In this document: positions 6,942 to 15,577 of the stretch, in pieces
Layout of the letters: each line of letters starts with the position of its first letter
Numbering within the stretch: position 1 is the stretch's first letter
Assembly: GCF_004795035.1 (NCBI RefSeq)
Contig: NZ_SSBK01000045.1
Coordinates: forward strand, 1 to 44,361
Source: Streptomyces sp. A0958
GTDB lineage: Bacteria > Actinomycetota > Actinomycetes > Streptomycetales > Streptomycetaceae
DNA: 44,361 nt
Direction of reading: 5' to 3'
Notes under the pieces: generated by a model
The model's input: the letters and a program-made list of their open reading frames with translations, nothing else
The model's database searches: none
Told to the model about the DNA's origin: nothing
Program-made: the position numbers and the translations under genes

Positions 6942-8656
6942 TCCCTCGAATCCATAAGCGCGGCAGCGCGACGATCGGCCTCATCCGTTACCTGTACGGC
7001 CCCGGCACGCACGAGGAGCACACCGACCCGCACCTCGTGGCGGCCTTCGACCCGCTCATGCCCGACCCGGGCCGCGATCCGCAGGCCACCTACGGGCAGC
7101 TGCAGCGGCTGCTCGACCAGCCCGTCAACGCCCTGCCCACCGGCCGCCGCCCTGACAAGCACGTGTGGCATCTGTCCGTACGCGCCAGCCCTGAAGACCC
7201 GGTTCTGCCCGACGACGCCTGGGCAGCCATCGCCCGCCGCATGGTCGCCGCCACCGGCATCGACCCCGAGGGCGACGACGCCGCCTGCCGGTGGGCGGCC
7301 GTCCGGCACGCCGCCGACCACATCCACATCGTCGCCACCCTGGTCCGCGACGACGGCCGTCGGCCCCGCCTGCACAACGAAGCCCGCCGCGCTCAGGCCG
7401 AGGCCCGCCTCATCGAGACGGACTACAGCTTGCGCCGGGTCACGCCGGGCGATGGCACCGCCGCCAAGCGACCCACCAGCGCCGAACGTCATAAGGCCGA
7501 ACGCCAAGGTCGACAACGCACCCCGCGCGAGGAACTGCGGGAGGCGGTCCGGCGCTCGGTGGCCGGCGCCGGAAGCGAGGAGGAGTTCTTCGACCGCCTC
7601 GCCGGGGCCGGCCTGCTCGTGCGACGCCGTGTCGCACCGTCGGGCGACCCCCTCGGCTACACCGTCGCCCTCCCCGGCGACCGCAACGCCACGGGCAAGC
7701 CAGTCTTCTACTCCGGCTCCAAGCTCGCCCCGGATCTCTCCCTGCCCCGTATCCGCGAGCGCTGGAACGGGAACCCTGACCACCCCGCCCAGCAGCCGGC
7801 CCTGCCGCCGGTGACCGGACCTGCATCCGCCCGTCGTCGCGCCACCAGCGCCGCCTGGCAGGCCCTGTTCGTCGTCGACCACGGCGAGAACGGCGTCGTC
7901 GCCGCGCAGATCGCCGCCACCGGGGAAGTGCTCGACGCCCTCGCCCAGACGTCTGCGGCCCACACCCGCCACGAGCTCCAAGCCGCAGCGGCCGCGTTCG
8001 AGCGCGCTTCCCGCTCTCACGTACGTGCCTCACGCGGCCACGACCACGCCCCGCGCCGAGCCGCCCGTGACCTCGTGCAGAGTGGCCCGGCCTTCGGCCG
8101 AGGCGAGGACGGCGCCGCCACCGCGATGGCCATCGACATGCTCATCTTTCTGGTCTCTGCCGCCGCTCACTGGCACGCCGGGAAGCAGCATGCCCAGCAG
8201 GCTGAAGCCGCGCACCGGGCTGCTGAACATCTCCGCCTGGCTTACCGGACCGCCGCCGAGCGCCCGATAGCGGCTCTGCACCAGCGAGGCGTACGCATGG
8301 CTCCCTCCCGGCAACACCGCCATGCCGCCCTCGTACGGCTAGCCCTGCCTGAACTGGCCGACCGGATCATCGCCGAACCCGGCTGGCACGCTCTCGTTGC
8401 CACGCTCGACGAAGTTCAGGCAGCCGGGCACAGCGCCACCACTCTGCTCACCGCGGCAGCGGCCCGCAGGGAACTGGGCTCGGCAGCGCACATGAGTGAC
8501 GTACTCGTGTGGCGGCTACGGAGGTCAGCCGATCTTCCTTCTGGCCCTCGGAATCTCCAGGTTCCACTCACTCACGGGAAGCGCCCCGTCGCCCCACCGG
8601 AGCCAGTACTCCGGAGCGACGTCATGCCTCTGAATGGCTCCCCACGGCGGCGCTGA
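6938..8656 (+). CDS. Relaxase / mobilization nuclease
   Basis: A 572-residue relaxase that would nick oriT and carry the single strand into the recipient. The N-terminal domain starts MIPRIHKRG, with HVWHLSVRA near 74 and the metal-binding histidine motif HAADHIHIVATL near 123, typical of MOBP-like relaxases. The nucleophilic tyrosine is probably Y20 or Y23 (LIRYLYG). The C-terminal half is Ala/Arg-rich and helical, with a hydrophobic stretch near 405-418. The ATG overlaps the mobC stop. No coupling protein follows. Confidence 0.9.
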   Translation: MIPRIHKRGSATIGLIRYLYGPGTHEEHTDPHLVAAFDPLMPDPGRDPQATYGQLQRLLDQPVNALPTGRRPDKHVWHLSVRASPEDPVLPDDAWAAIARRMVAATGIDPEGDDAACRWAAVRHAADHIHIVATLVRDDGRRPRLHNEARRAQAEARLIETDYSLRRVTPGDGTAAKRPTSAERHKAERQGRQRTPREELREAVRRSVAGAGSEEEFFDRLAGAGLLVRRRVAPSGDPLGYTVALPGDRNATGKPVFYSGSKLAPDLSLPRIRERWNGNPDHPAQQPALPPVTGPASARRRATSAAWQALFVVDHGENGVVAAQIAATGEVLDALAQTSAAHTRHELQAAAAAFERASRSHVRASRGHDHAPRRAARDLVQSGPAFGRGEDGAATAMAIDMLIFLVSAAAHWHAGKQHAQQAEAAHRAAEHLRLAYRTAAERPIAALHQRGVRMAPSRQHRHAALVRLALPELADRIIAEPGWHALVATLDEVQAAGHSATTLLTAAAARRELGSAAHMSDVLVWRLRRSADLPSGPRNLQVPLTHGKRPVAPPEPVLRSDVMPLNGSPRRR

Positions 8657-8725
8657 CCGCACGTTCCAGCCCTGCCGCGCCAGCCGCACACTCGTGGCGT
8701 TTCAAGGAAGCATGCTCGGCAGGGC

Positions 8726-9130
8726 TCACGCCGGCAGAACAGCGTCGAGATAGCGCTGCACCGGCTCGAACAGCCCGTACGGCACGTACTGAGGAATCTC
8801 ACCGAGCATGGCCCAGACCGTGTCGGCCACTTCACCAGCGCTCGCAACGGCCGCCTCGCCCCTAACGGGCCGACATGCGATGTAGTGAATCTCCCGACCC
8901 GTCAGAGGGTGCACTCTGCACCCCAGTGACTCTTGTGGGGCCACTCGTAGTCCGGTCTCTTCTTGGGTCTCACGTACGGCGGCTTCTTCGGGTGTTTCAC
9001 CGGGTTCGATCTTTCCCGCCGGAAACTGCCACGAGAGGGCGCCTTCCGTCACGCGTCGTTGTACGAGCAGAACGCGCGCGTCCCGAGCGACGATGGCAGC
9101 AGCGACCGCCACTTCTGCCCTGCTGGTCAC
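8726..9130 (-). CDS. NUDIX hydrolase (MutT-like)
   Basis: A protein of about 134 residues with a full Nudix box: GKIEPGE, seven residues, then RETQEETGL. It hydrolyses a nucleoside-diphosphate-linked substrate, and the substrate cannot be told from sequence. The frame is open to 9169. GTG 9130 is preferred because GGAGGGGGG lies seven bases upstream. It ends 69 bp from the relaxase stop (convergent) and is the last minus-strand gene of the cargo group. A second, different NUDIX gene sits at 12041. Confidence 0.9.
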   Translation of the reverse strand: MTSRAEVAVAAAIVARDARVLLVQRRVTEGALSWQFPAGKIEPGETPEEAAVRETQEETGLRVAPQESLGCRVHPLTGREIHYIACRPVRGEAAVASAGEVADTVWAMLGEIPQYVPYGLFEPVQRYLDAVLPA

Positions 9131-9179
9131 AAGGGTTCCCCCCTCCAAGAGCCATCCCCTGATGCACAACGCCGGGGCC

Positions 9180-10094
9180 TCACCCCTTGATGAGCAGGTC
9201 CCGGGCCGCGTAGTACGCGTGCAGCGCTGCCTCGCTGCCGGACCCCAGGGCGGTCATGATCCGTTGGAAGCGGGCGGAGCGGAGGTCGCCGGCCACGATG
9301 ACGCGGGGGTGCTGGTCGGTGGGCGGGCAGTATCCGTCCGTGCCACGGATCAGGTCTCCGGGTGGGGCGGCGGGGGCGTTTCCCAGGCTGAGGAACGCCG
9401 CGTCCGCCGTGATCGTCCGGCGGACACCGTCCCTTCCCACTGCCTCGGCCGACAGCTGGGCACCTTCCCCACCGTGCAGCGTCAGGTGATCGGCGGGGAG
9501 GAGCGTGACCCGTGAGTCGTCGCGGATCTCGTCGATCTTGTACGCGTCCGTCGCCGGGTACGCCACGAGAAGGCGCGTGTCCGTGGTCGGGTGGGCGCGC
9601 AGGAAGGTGCCGATCGGGCGGTCGCCGCCGAGGACGAGGAGGGTCCGGCCTTGGGCGTCGTCGGCGTCGGTCTGCCAGAGCGCAGGCAGGGTCAGGCCGG
9701 CGGGGGCGGTGATCCAGGGCGCTTCGCTGGGCTGGAGAGGGCCGACGCCCGTGGCGACGATGGCGTACGGGGCGGTGAGGGAAGCGCCCGTGTCCAACGT
9801 GACGGTCACCTGGTCGTCGGCGGCGCGAAGCTCGGTGACGTACCTACCGAGCGCGAGGCGGCACAGCTCCGTGTTCTTCAGCTCGGCAACGATGGCGTCG
9901 GCCAGCTCGGGGCCGCCGGTGTAGCCGCCGAGGACGTTGTTCAGAGCCGGGATCCGGTACAGGTTCCGGCACAGCCGGTCCGGCTCGACCAGAATCGAGC
10001 CCATGCCGACGCTGGCGGCCATGCGTGCGGCAGCGCACCCGGCGGGTCCGCCGCCGATGATGATGAGGTCGGTGTCGTACAGCGTGTCGCCCAT
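9180..10094 (-). CDS. FAD-dependent pyridine nucleotide oxidoreductase (TrxR-like, no CxxC)
   Basis: A protein of about 304 residues with the two-dinucleotide-fold layout of thioredoxin reductase: FAD motif IIIGGGPAGCAAA at the N-terminus, ATGVGP near 135, an NAD(P)H-fold region beginning LLVLGGDRPIG, and VIVAGDLRSARF near the end. The CxxC redox pair expected in thioredoxin reductases is absent, and the second fold lacks the usual GxGxxA. It is therefore probably an oxidoreductase acting on a small molecule or a ferredoxin/flavodoxin partner. The ATG at 10094 lies four bases after the isochorismatase stop, so it is translationally coupled. Confidence 0.82.
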   Translation of the reverse strand: MGDTLYDTDLIIIGGGPAGCAAARMAASVGMGSILVEPDRLCRNLYRIPALNNVLGGYTGGPELADAIVAELKNTELCRLALGRYVTELRAADDQVTVTLDTGASLTAPYAIVATGVGPLQPSEAPWITAPAGLTLPALWQTDADDAQGRTLLVLGGDRPIGTFLRAHPTTDTRLLVAYPATDAYKIDEIRDDSRVTLLPADHLTLHGGEGAQLSAEAVGRDGVRRTITADAAFLSLGNAPAAPPGDLIRGTDGYCPPTDQHPRVIVAGDLRSARFQRIMTALGSGSEAALHAYYAARDLLIKG

Positions 10095-10098
10095 GGAG

Positions 10099-10668
10099 CT
10101 ATTCCAGCACCGGGGCCCCTGCATACGCCGCGAGTTGGTCGACCACGTGCTCGGTGGTGACAAGTTGGCCGGTTCCGATCAGGCGGCGTGCGACGACGAG
10201 TCCGGCGTCGTGTACGTCAGGGCCGGCGTCGCTGGCGCAGGCGTCGGTGACGATCCAGGGTGCGTGGCCGTGTTCGAAGGCGTCGGCCGCGGACTTCAGG
10301 ACGCAGCTCTCGGTAGCGATCCCGCAGAAGACGAGGTCGGTCCAGCCGCCCCCGCGGACCAGTTCGGCTGCCTGGGGGGTGAAGAGCGTGTAGCCGGTCT
10401 TGTCGACGACCGCGTGCGCGCGGGCTGCCGCCTCCGCGAGTTCGGGGACGATGTCGGTCTCCGGTGGTTCTTGGAGGCGGCGCCACTGGAAGAAGCGCTC
10501 GTACGGGCTGTCCGGATAATTGAAGTACCGGGTGAAGATCACAGGTCGGCCGGCTCCGGTCCACTGCGCGACAAGATCGGAGATCGCGGGCACCGCGTGG
10601 CGGCTTCGCTCGTTCACGAAGCCGTTCTGCATGTCGATCACGACCAGCGCGGCGCTGCCGATGTCCAT
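10099..10668 (-). CDS. Isochorismatase-family cysteine hydrolase
   Basis: A 189-residue alpha/beta hydrolase of the isochorismatase/nicotinamidase superfamily. The catalytic triad is visible: Asp in LVVIDMQNGF (about 12), Lys in VVDKTGYTLF (about 89) and Cys in GIATESCVLKSA (about 122). Members cleave amides or vinyl ethers (nicotinamide, ureidoacrylate, isochorismate) and the substrate here is unknown. It is coupled to the downstream FAD enzyme and lies 25 bp after the HTH regulator gene, probably in one transcript. Confidence 0.92.
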   Translation of the reverse strand: MDIGSAALVVIDMQNGFVNERSRHAVPAISDLVAQWTGAGRPVIFTRYFNYPDSPYERFFQWRRLQEPPETDIVPELAEAAARAHAVVDKTGYTLFTPQAAELVRGGGWTDLVFCGIATESCVLKSAADAFEHGHAPWIVTDACASDAGPDVHDAGLVVARRLIGTGQLVTTEHVVDQLAAYAGAPVLE

Positions 10669-10693
10669 CCGTTGCTTCTCCTGCCCTGTGTTC

Positions 10694-11827
10694 TCACCCG
10701 ACGCCCTCTCGCAGAGCGTCCTGCGCGGCGCGCAGCCGTTCGGCCAGCCCGCTGGTCTTCATGATGGCCTCCCGCATCAGAACGTGTTGAGCGGTCTCCT
10801 GGGCTCGGGCGGTGGTGAGCCGGGAGGAGGCAGCACGCAGGAAGCGCCAGCCGTACTGCTCGGGCATGAAGGGGTCCTGGCCGTCCTCGATCATTTGCTG
10901 CACCTGGCGGGTGAAGCACCAGAGGGCTTGGACGGTCAGTTCGCAGGTAACCAACTCGTCGATGGTGAGGCTGCGCTCGCGGGAGTGAGAGGCATAGGCA
11001 ACGCCGGACCAGCCCGCGTAGGCGGTGGACACACCCCGTACGCCGAAGGACACGATGTCGGGGTGGTCGAAGCCGGTGGCGAGGAGAGACTCCTCGACCG
11101 CACCGCCCAGAGGAGCTGGGCCGTCCGGGGCGCCGCGGTCGACCAGGACAGAGGGCGTGGACAGCAGGCGCAGTGCGGTGTCGTGGGCGTCGCCGGACCA
11201 GGGGCCCGAGGTGAGCCAGTAGAGGGAGAGGACGTACTCGGGGTTGGGAACGCCGGCGGGTTCCTCGTCCAGGAGGTCGCGGAGCTTGTCTCGTGCCCAG
11301 GGAAGGTCGGAGGCGTAGGAGCGGTACCGCCAGACCGCAAGGTCGGTGAGCGCGGCAGGCTGGTGCGGCTGAACGAGGTGGAAGACGGCCACCCCGCACG
11401 CGAAGACGTGAAGGACGCACTCCTGTGCCTCGGGGTGGTCGACGTGGGCCGAGGAGGACTCCAGCCAACCGTCGTGCGCACTCGGTCTCATGTGCGCACG
11501 GAGTCGGCCGGCGCGTTCGACGCCGATGAAAACTGGCAGGAACTTGTGGGAGTCGACTTCGATTTGGCCTGTCACGGGCGGCGCAGCGCCGTTCGTTCCC
11601 AGCGCCGCCGCGAAGCGCGCCTGCGCTTCGTTCGATGCGCGGTCAAGTGCGGTGTCGAGCACAGCCTGGGACTCGGCACGCGGCTGGTAACCCGCGCCGC
11701 CACCCTCCCAGTTCGACACGGTCCGGTCACTGACTCCGAGGTAGGCGGCGAAGTCACGCAGGCTCATGCGAAGGGCCTCGCGCAGCAGCCGTGCTTCACG
11801 CCCGGACCATCTCTGCACAGTCACCAC
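10694..11827 (-). CDS. XRE-type HTH regulator with large C-terminal domain
   Basis: The N-terminal HTH (REARLLREALRMSLRDFAAY, then LGVSDRTVSNWE) occupies about residues 7-60. About 310 residues with no family I recognise follow, possibly a ligand-sensing or TPR-like helical domain. The frame is open to 11989. GTG 11827 is chosen because a GGGGGG tract lies seven bases upstream and the sequence further up is low-complexity. It is divergent from the eight-gene operon starting at 12041 and heads the minus-strand genes, so it is the likely local regulator. The 11-bp tandem repeat at 11890-11911 is a candidate binding site. Confidence 0.82.
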   Translation of the reverse strand: MVTVQRWSGREARLLREALRMSLRDFAAYLGVSDRTVSNWEGGGAGYQPRAESQAVLDTALDRASNEAQARFAAALGTNGAAPPVTGQIEVDSHKFLPVFIGVERAGRLRAHMRPSAHDGWLESSSAHVDHPEAQECVLHVFACGVAVFHLVQPHQPAALTDLAVWRYRSYASDLPWARDKLRDLLDEEPAGVPNPEYVLSLYWLTSGPWSGDAHDTALRLLSTPSVLVDRGAPDGPAPLGGAVEESLLATGFDHPDIVSFGVRGVSTAYAGWSGVAYASHSRERSLTIDELVTCELTVQALWCFTRQVQQMIEDGQDPFMPEQYGWRFLRAASSRLTTARAQETAQHVLMREAIMKTSGLAERLRAAQDALREGVG

Positions 11828-11889
11828 CGTCGTACCCCCCGTCCGTCGCCTGGTGAAACGCCGAAACACCCTGTGCGAGCAGTCCTGTT

Positions 11890-11911
11890 CGGCATTACTG
11901 CGGCATTGCTG
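11890..11911. promoter_or_regulatory. Tandem 11-bp repeat in divergent promoter region
   Basis: CGGCATTACTG is followed directly by CGGCATTGCTG, with 10 of 11 bases identical. It lies between the HTH regulator start (11827) and the operon start (12041). An 11-bp period puts both copies on the same DNA face, as expected for operator half-sites. I see no convincing -35/-10 pair. Confidence 0.45.
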
Positions 11912-12040
11912 CAGCACCCGTGCGTCACACTCAGCGATCAGTTTGCACCATGCTGTATTCACGAACCGGGGAAAGCGGCCACGGCCCAAAAGCGCCCCTC
12001 CGCCCGTTCTCTCCGGTTACACACCCAAGGAGCAAACGGC

Positions 12041-12508
12041 ATGACCGACATCGTCAAGCGCAACGCCCGCGCCATCCTTCTCGACGGCGACGAACTGGTC
12101 CTCATCAAGCGCACCAAGCCCGGCAGGGAGCCGTACTGGGTATCCGTCGGCGGAGGCGTCGAGGAAGAGGACGCGACCATCGAGGCGGCGCTGCACCGGG
12201 AGGTGTTCGAGGAGCTGGGCGGCAAGCTGGAGCGCGCCGAGCTCGTGCACCTCATCACCGACGCGCTGGAGGGAGGCGTCGGAGTCCAGCACATCTTCGC
12301 GGCGCGCCTGGAATCGATGGACCTGGCCGCACGGACGGGCACCGAGTTCGACAAGCCGGAGCGGGGCGGGTACGAGGTGGTCCGGGTGCCCTTCACCGCC
12401 CAGGCCGTCCGTGAGCTGAACCTGATGCCGCCGGAGTTGGCCGAGTTCATCGCCACGAACACCGACGCGATCACCTCCGTCCTTGACACACCGATCCGCG
12501 AGGCATGA
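12041..12508 (+). CDS. NUDIX hydrolase, first gene of the cargo operon
   Basis: This 155-residue protein has a near-consensus Nudix box, GGGVEEEDATIEAALHREVF followed by EELGG. It has one extra residue between the glycine part and the REVFEE part, a common variant. AAGGAG lies seven bases before the ATG. As first gene of a string linked by overlaps, it may hydrolyse a nucleotide-linked intermediate or clean up a side product. It is only distantly similar to the NUDIX at 8726. Confidence 0.9.
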   Translation: MTDIVKRNARAILLDGDELVLIKRTKPGREPYWVSVGGGVEEEDATIEAALHREVFEELGGKLERAELVHLITDALEGGVGVQHIFAARLESMDLAARTGTEFDKPERGGYEVVRVPFTAQAVRELNLMPPELAEFIATNTDAITSVLDTPIREA

Positions 12509-12511
12509 GCG

Positions 12512-13159
12512 ATGGAGCGGTTACCGGACTTCGTCAGCCTCAACGGCCCTGACAACGTCGGCAAGACGACTCACCTCGATCGGCTGGCCGCGCGCCGGCA
12601 CGCCTTTCAGCCGCTGGGGGCTGTCCACGAGCACGACCCCGAGCCGTGGGCGCGGGTAGCGGCCGGCGACTACGCCCGGTGGTGGTTCGAGACGTCCACG
12701 ACGGTCGAGCTGACGGAGATGCTGCTCGTCGGTCACGCCAAGCGGGCCGCCGCACGCGAGCCCGGTCGTACGGGACTGCTGGACCGTGGCCTGCCCATGC
12801 TCCTCGCTGTGGCCACCGCGACATGCGTGGTCAAGGACGGGCTGACGGTGGGCGAGGCGTTCAAGACCGTGACGGAAATCGCCGGTTCGCGCGCCACCGC
12901 ATCAGAGACCTCGGTGCTGCTGCTCGCGTCCTTCGACGCCGAGCGCAGTTACGCCATCACCAGCGCCCGCGAGGGCCGCCCGTGGACCGGGATCTACCCG
13001 GCCTACCAGAAGACACTGCACGCTGTTCTGCTTCACCAGGCCAGCCACGGCACGTACGCCGCCGTCGTGGACTGCGAGAACCGCTCCCTGGACGACGTGC
13101 ACAGCGCCGTACTCCATCACCTCGGCCTCACTCCACTCACCGACGGAAGTCCCCGATGA
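12512..13159 (+). CDS. Thymidylate-kinase-like P-loop kinase with TTA codon
   Basis: A 215-residue P-loop kinase. The N-terminus VSLNGPDNVGKTT is the dTMP-kinase form of Walker A, and LLDRGLP (about 90) resembles the DRx motif of thymidylate kinases. The rest differs enough that a (deoxy)nucleotide or sugar-nucleotide substrate other than dTMP is possible. Codon 4 is TTA (12521-12523), the rarest Streptomyces codon, which needs the bldA tRNA. It starts three bases after the NUDIX stop and overlaps the next gene by ATGA. Confidence 0.82.
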   Translation: MERLPDFVSLNGPDNVGKTTHLDRLAARRHAFQPLGAVHEHDPEPWARVAAGDYARWWFETSTTVELTEMLLVGHAKRAAAREPGRTGLLDRGLPMLLAVATATCVVKDGLTVGEAFKTVTEIAGSRATASETSVLLLASFDAERSYAITSAREGRPWTGIYPAYQKTLHAVLLHQASHGTYAAVVDCENRSLDDVHSAVLHHLGLTPLTDGSPR

Positions 13160-14955
13160 CCCAGAACTCCCCGCCCCTGGTGCTGCCTCCGGGGCTCACC
13201 CGCGCCATGGCCACCCTCCAGGACAAGGACCGGCGCCGCCTGGACGACACCGTCACCCGGCTCCACACCGTCAACGGGCGCCTGTGGGACACCGAGGACC
13301 GGGTGCGTAGCGCCTTGCTCTCCGCCGCCCAGGTCGCCGACTGCAAGCGAGAGATCGACCAGCTCAACGCCGAACGCAACGCCCTCGCCGAGCGGGCAGA
13401 CGAAGTGCTCGGCTCGCTGGCGGACGCGGGCCGTGCCGATGTGCCGCTGCACACCGAAACGCTCGCCTCCGTCGTGGACCGCATGTCGGTGCTGACACTG
13501 CGGATCTGGCACAGCGAGCGGGCGGCGGGCCGCGATGAGCTGGCCGCGCGACGTGTCCCGGCCCTTCACGGGCAACGTGAGGAGCTGTGCGCCGCTCTCG
13601 ACGCGCTGGTCTCCGAAGTCGTCGCCGGCCGTCGTCGGCTCCCCGTGCCGGCCCGCTTCAAGCTGTACGGGCGGGAGGACGTCGCTCCGGCGGAGATCAA
13701 GCCGAGTCGGCATCTGCGCCAGGTGCTCGCCTTCGGTGGGCTGAGCGAGTGCGGGAAGAGCACCAGCGCACAGTTCGTTCAGCGAACCTGCGGCGCCCAA
13801 CGCCTCAAGATCGGCTTCCTGTTACGGCAGGCAGCCCATCGGGAAGGGCTCGCGGACCCGTACGCCCTCTCGGCCCGTCGGCAGGCCGAACTGCTCCTCG
13901 GCGAGCTGAACCGCTTCGCGGACGCCCACGTCGACACGAAGCTGTTCACCATCGAGTCCGTCCACGACGATGCCTCGATCGCCGAGCTCAAGCAGCTCAT
14001 GGGCGACACGCTCCAGATCGTCTACCTGGACGCCTCCTTCGCCGTACGCGTCGAGCGGTCCGGCACACCGGCCCAGGCCGTCGCCGCGAAGGACGAGATC
14101 AAGATGAGCCGCGGCGCCCACCAGGTCGCCGCTCTAGCCGACCACGTCATCGACAACACGGGCAGCATCGCAGCCCTTCGCGCCCGCCTCCGGCGCATCG
14201 CCGCCCCGCCCTCTACGACTGCGCTGCGCGTGGCCACCCCGTACGGGCTCGGTCTTCCGGCAGCAGTCGCGTCGGCGACGGCCGACTTCACCGACGCGGT
14301 GCGGGCGTACGGATCCGGCGTCCGACTCGTCGCCCTGACCGGAAGCCCCGGAGAGGGCACCTGGATCGCCGGCTGGTCCGACCTGGACCTCATGGTGATC
14401 GCCGAGCACGAGGTCAGCGGCGGCATCCAAGAGGCCCTGGAGCAGTACCGGACGGCCCTCGGCAATGCGGCCTCTCTCGGCCCCACCCTCGTCACGCCCG
14501 GAGAACTGACCGCCCGACGCCTCACTCCACGCCTGGCCTTCGTCCTTCACCAGCTCCAGCAAGGCAGCCCCGTCCTGCATGCGGCATCCGACCTCGAACT
14601 TCCGACGATCAGCCGGGACGAGCTCGCGTTCGCCGCCGTCCGTGAACTGCCCCAGGTCATGCTCACCATGCGCCGTCTGCGTACTGCGGAGGGGGCGACC
14701 GCCCTGCGGCAGCTCTACAAGCACCTCGTGCTCGCCTGCCGCCTTCTCCTGCGCGAGCACAACCAGTGGGAGTCCGGCCCCGACCGGATCCTCGCCGCCG
14801 CCTCCCGCATGCCGGGCCTGAGGGCCCTCGCGGTCCCTCCTCTGGCCGAGGTCGCGAACGCTTGGCGTGACGGTGACACCGAGCTCGTGCTCAAGCCCGT
14901 CACCGCGGCGGTCGACCAGCTCCTCACCTGGTACGCCCTCCAGCTCGCCGCCTGA
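13156..14955 (+). CDS. DUF4254-like / P-loop kinase / nucleotidyltransferase fusion
   Basis: A 599-residue three-part protein. Residues 1-180 are helical with LHTVNGRLWDTEDRVRS, then CKREIDQLNAERNALAERAD, a pattern I associate with DUF4254. Residues 190-370 form a P-loop kinase with FGGLSECGKST (about 193), resembling adenylate-kinase-type proteins. Residues 390-599 are a minimal nucleotidyltransferase with GSPGEGTWIAGWSDLDLMVI (GSx-to-DxD) plus a helical tail. It could phosphorylate and then nucleotidylate the same small molecule. Codon 223 is TTA (13822-13824). The ATG overlaps the previous stop. The frame is open back to 12646, but that part lies over the kinase gene and is an artefact. 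Confidence 0.8.
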   Translation: MTQNSPPLVLPPGLTRAMATLQDKDRRRLDDTVTRLHTVNGRLWDTEDRVRSALLSAAQVADCKREIDQLNAERNALAERADEVLGSLADAGRADVPLHTETLASVVDRMSVLTLRIWHSERAAGRDELAARRVPALHGQREELCAALDALVSEVVAGRRRLPVPARFKLYGREDVAPAEIKPSRHLRQVLAFGGLSECGKSTSAQFVQRTCGAQRLKIGFLLRQAAHREGLADPYALSARRQAELLLGELNRFADAHVDTKLFTIESVHDDASIAELKQLMGDTLQIVYLDASFAVRVERSGTPAQAVAAKDEIKMSRGAHQVAALADHVIDNTGSIAALRARLRRIAAPPSTTALRVATPYGLGLPAAVASATADFTDAVRAYGSGVRLVALTGSPGEGTWIAGWSDLDLMVIAEHEVSGGIQEALEQYRTALGNAASLGPTLVTPGELTARRLTPRLAFVLHQLQQGSPVLHAASDLELPTISRDELAFAAVRELPQVMLTMRRLRTAEGATALRQLYKHLVLACRLLLREHNQWESGPDRILAAASRMPGLRALAVPPLAEVANAWRDGDTELVLKPVTAAVDQLLTWYALQLAA

Positions 14956-15001
14956 ACCAGGCACCTCTCCTTCTCCCCTCTCCACCGACAGGAGCTTCGT
15001 C

Positions 15002-15577
15002 ATGCCCGAAACCCTCACCGTGCCGCCCTTCTCCGCCCGAATCGTCGAGCGGCTCAGCGTCGGAGCCACGAGCCGCCGCGAGCGGGTCATCCACTCGTTG
15101 GATGGCCTGGAAAGCCCGGTGCATCCCGACACCCTCGCCAGCACGGGGGCCGATCTGTGGCGTCTGCTCCAGAAGCAGCTGCCGGAGGGCGCCGGCTCCG
15201 TGGACTTCCTCCTGGGCCTGGACGCGGGCGGCATCCTGCCCACCGTCTCCCTGGCCGACGCCGCCCGCCTCCCCTACAAGATCGCCTGGAAGCTGCACCT
15301 CCCCCTGGACGGCGCGGTCCGCTTCTGCGAGCCGCACGCCATGCGCACCGACGTATTCGCCTACGGCATCGCTCCGGGACAGCGCATCGTCATCGTGGAC
15401 GACGAGATCACCACCGGTAGGACCCTGGCCGACCTCACCCGCCGCCTCCGCGAGGCCGGCGCCGTCCCGCTGGCGGCGGCCTGTCTGGTGGAGGACACCA
15501 CGCGCGGAGCCCGCGCCCTGCTCGACGATCTTGAGCTGCCGCTGGTCTCGCTCACCACGATCGAGGGCCCGGCGTGA
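15002..15577 (+). CDS. Phosphoribosyltransferase-family protein
   Basis: A 191-residue type I PRTase. The PRPP-binding signature IVIVDDEITTGRTLADL lies near 128-144, and FLLGLDAGGILPTVSLADAA matches the usual PPi-loop/upstream strand. It would transfer or release a base to or from ribose-5-phosphate, and the base is unknown. GGAG lies about eight bases before the ATG. It is 46 bp after the fusion gene, the only clear gap in the operon, and its TGA overlaps the next gene's GTG. Confidence 0.85.
   Translation: MPETLTVPPFSARIVERLSVGATSRRERVIHSLDGLESPVHPDTLASTGADLWRLLQKQLPEGAGSVDFLLGLDAGGILPTVSLADAARLPYKIAWKLHLPLDGAVRFCEPHAMRTDVFAYGIAPGQRIVIVDDEITTGRTLADLTRRLREAGAVPLAAACLVEDTTRGARALLDDLELPLVSLTTIEGPA

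Noticed and set aside
9180..10094. Thioredoxin reductase (trxB) annotation
   Set aside because: No CxxC redox pair, so a true thioredoxin reductase call is not supported.
12646..13155. N-terminal extension of the fusion protein upstream of ATG 13156
   Set aside because: It lies over the P-loop kinase gene in another frame, is Arg-rich, and the ATGA overlap gives a better start.
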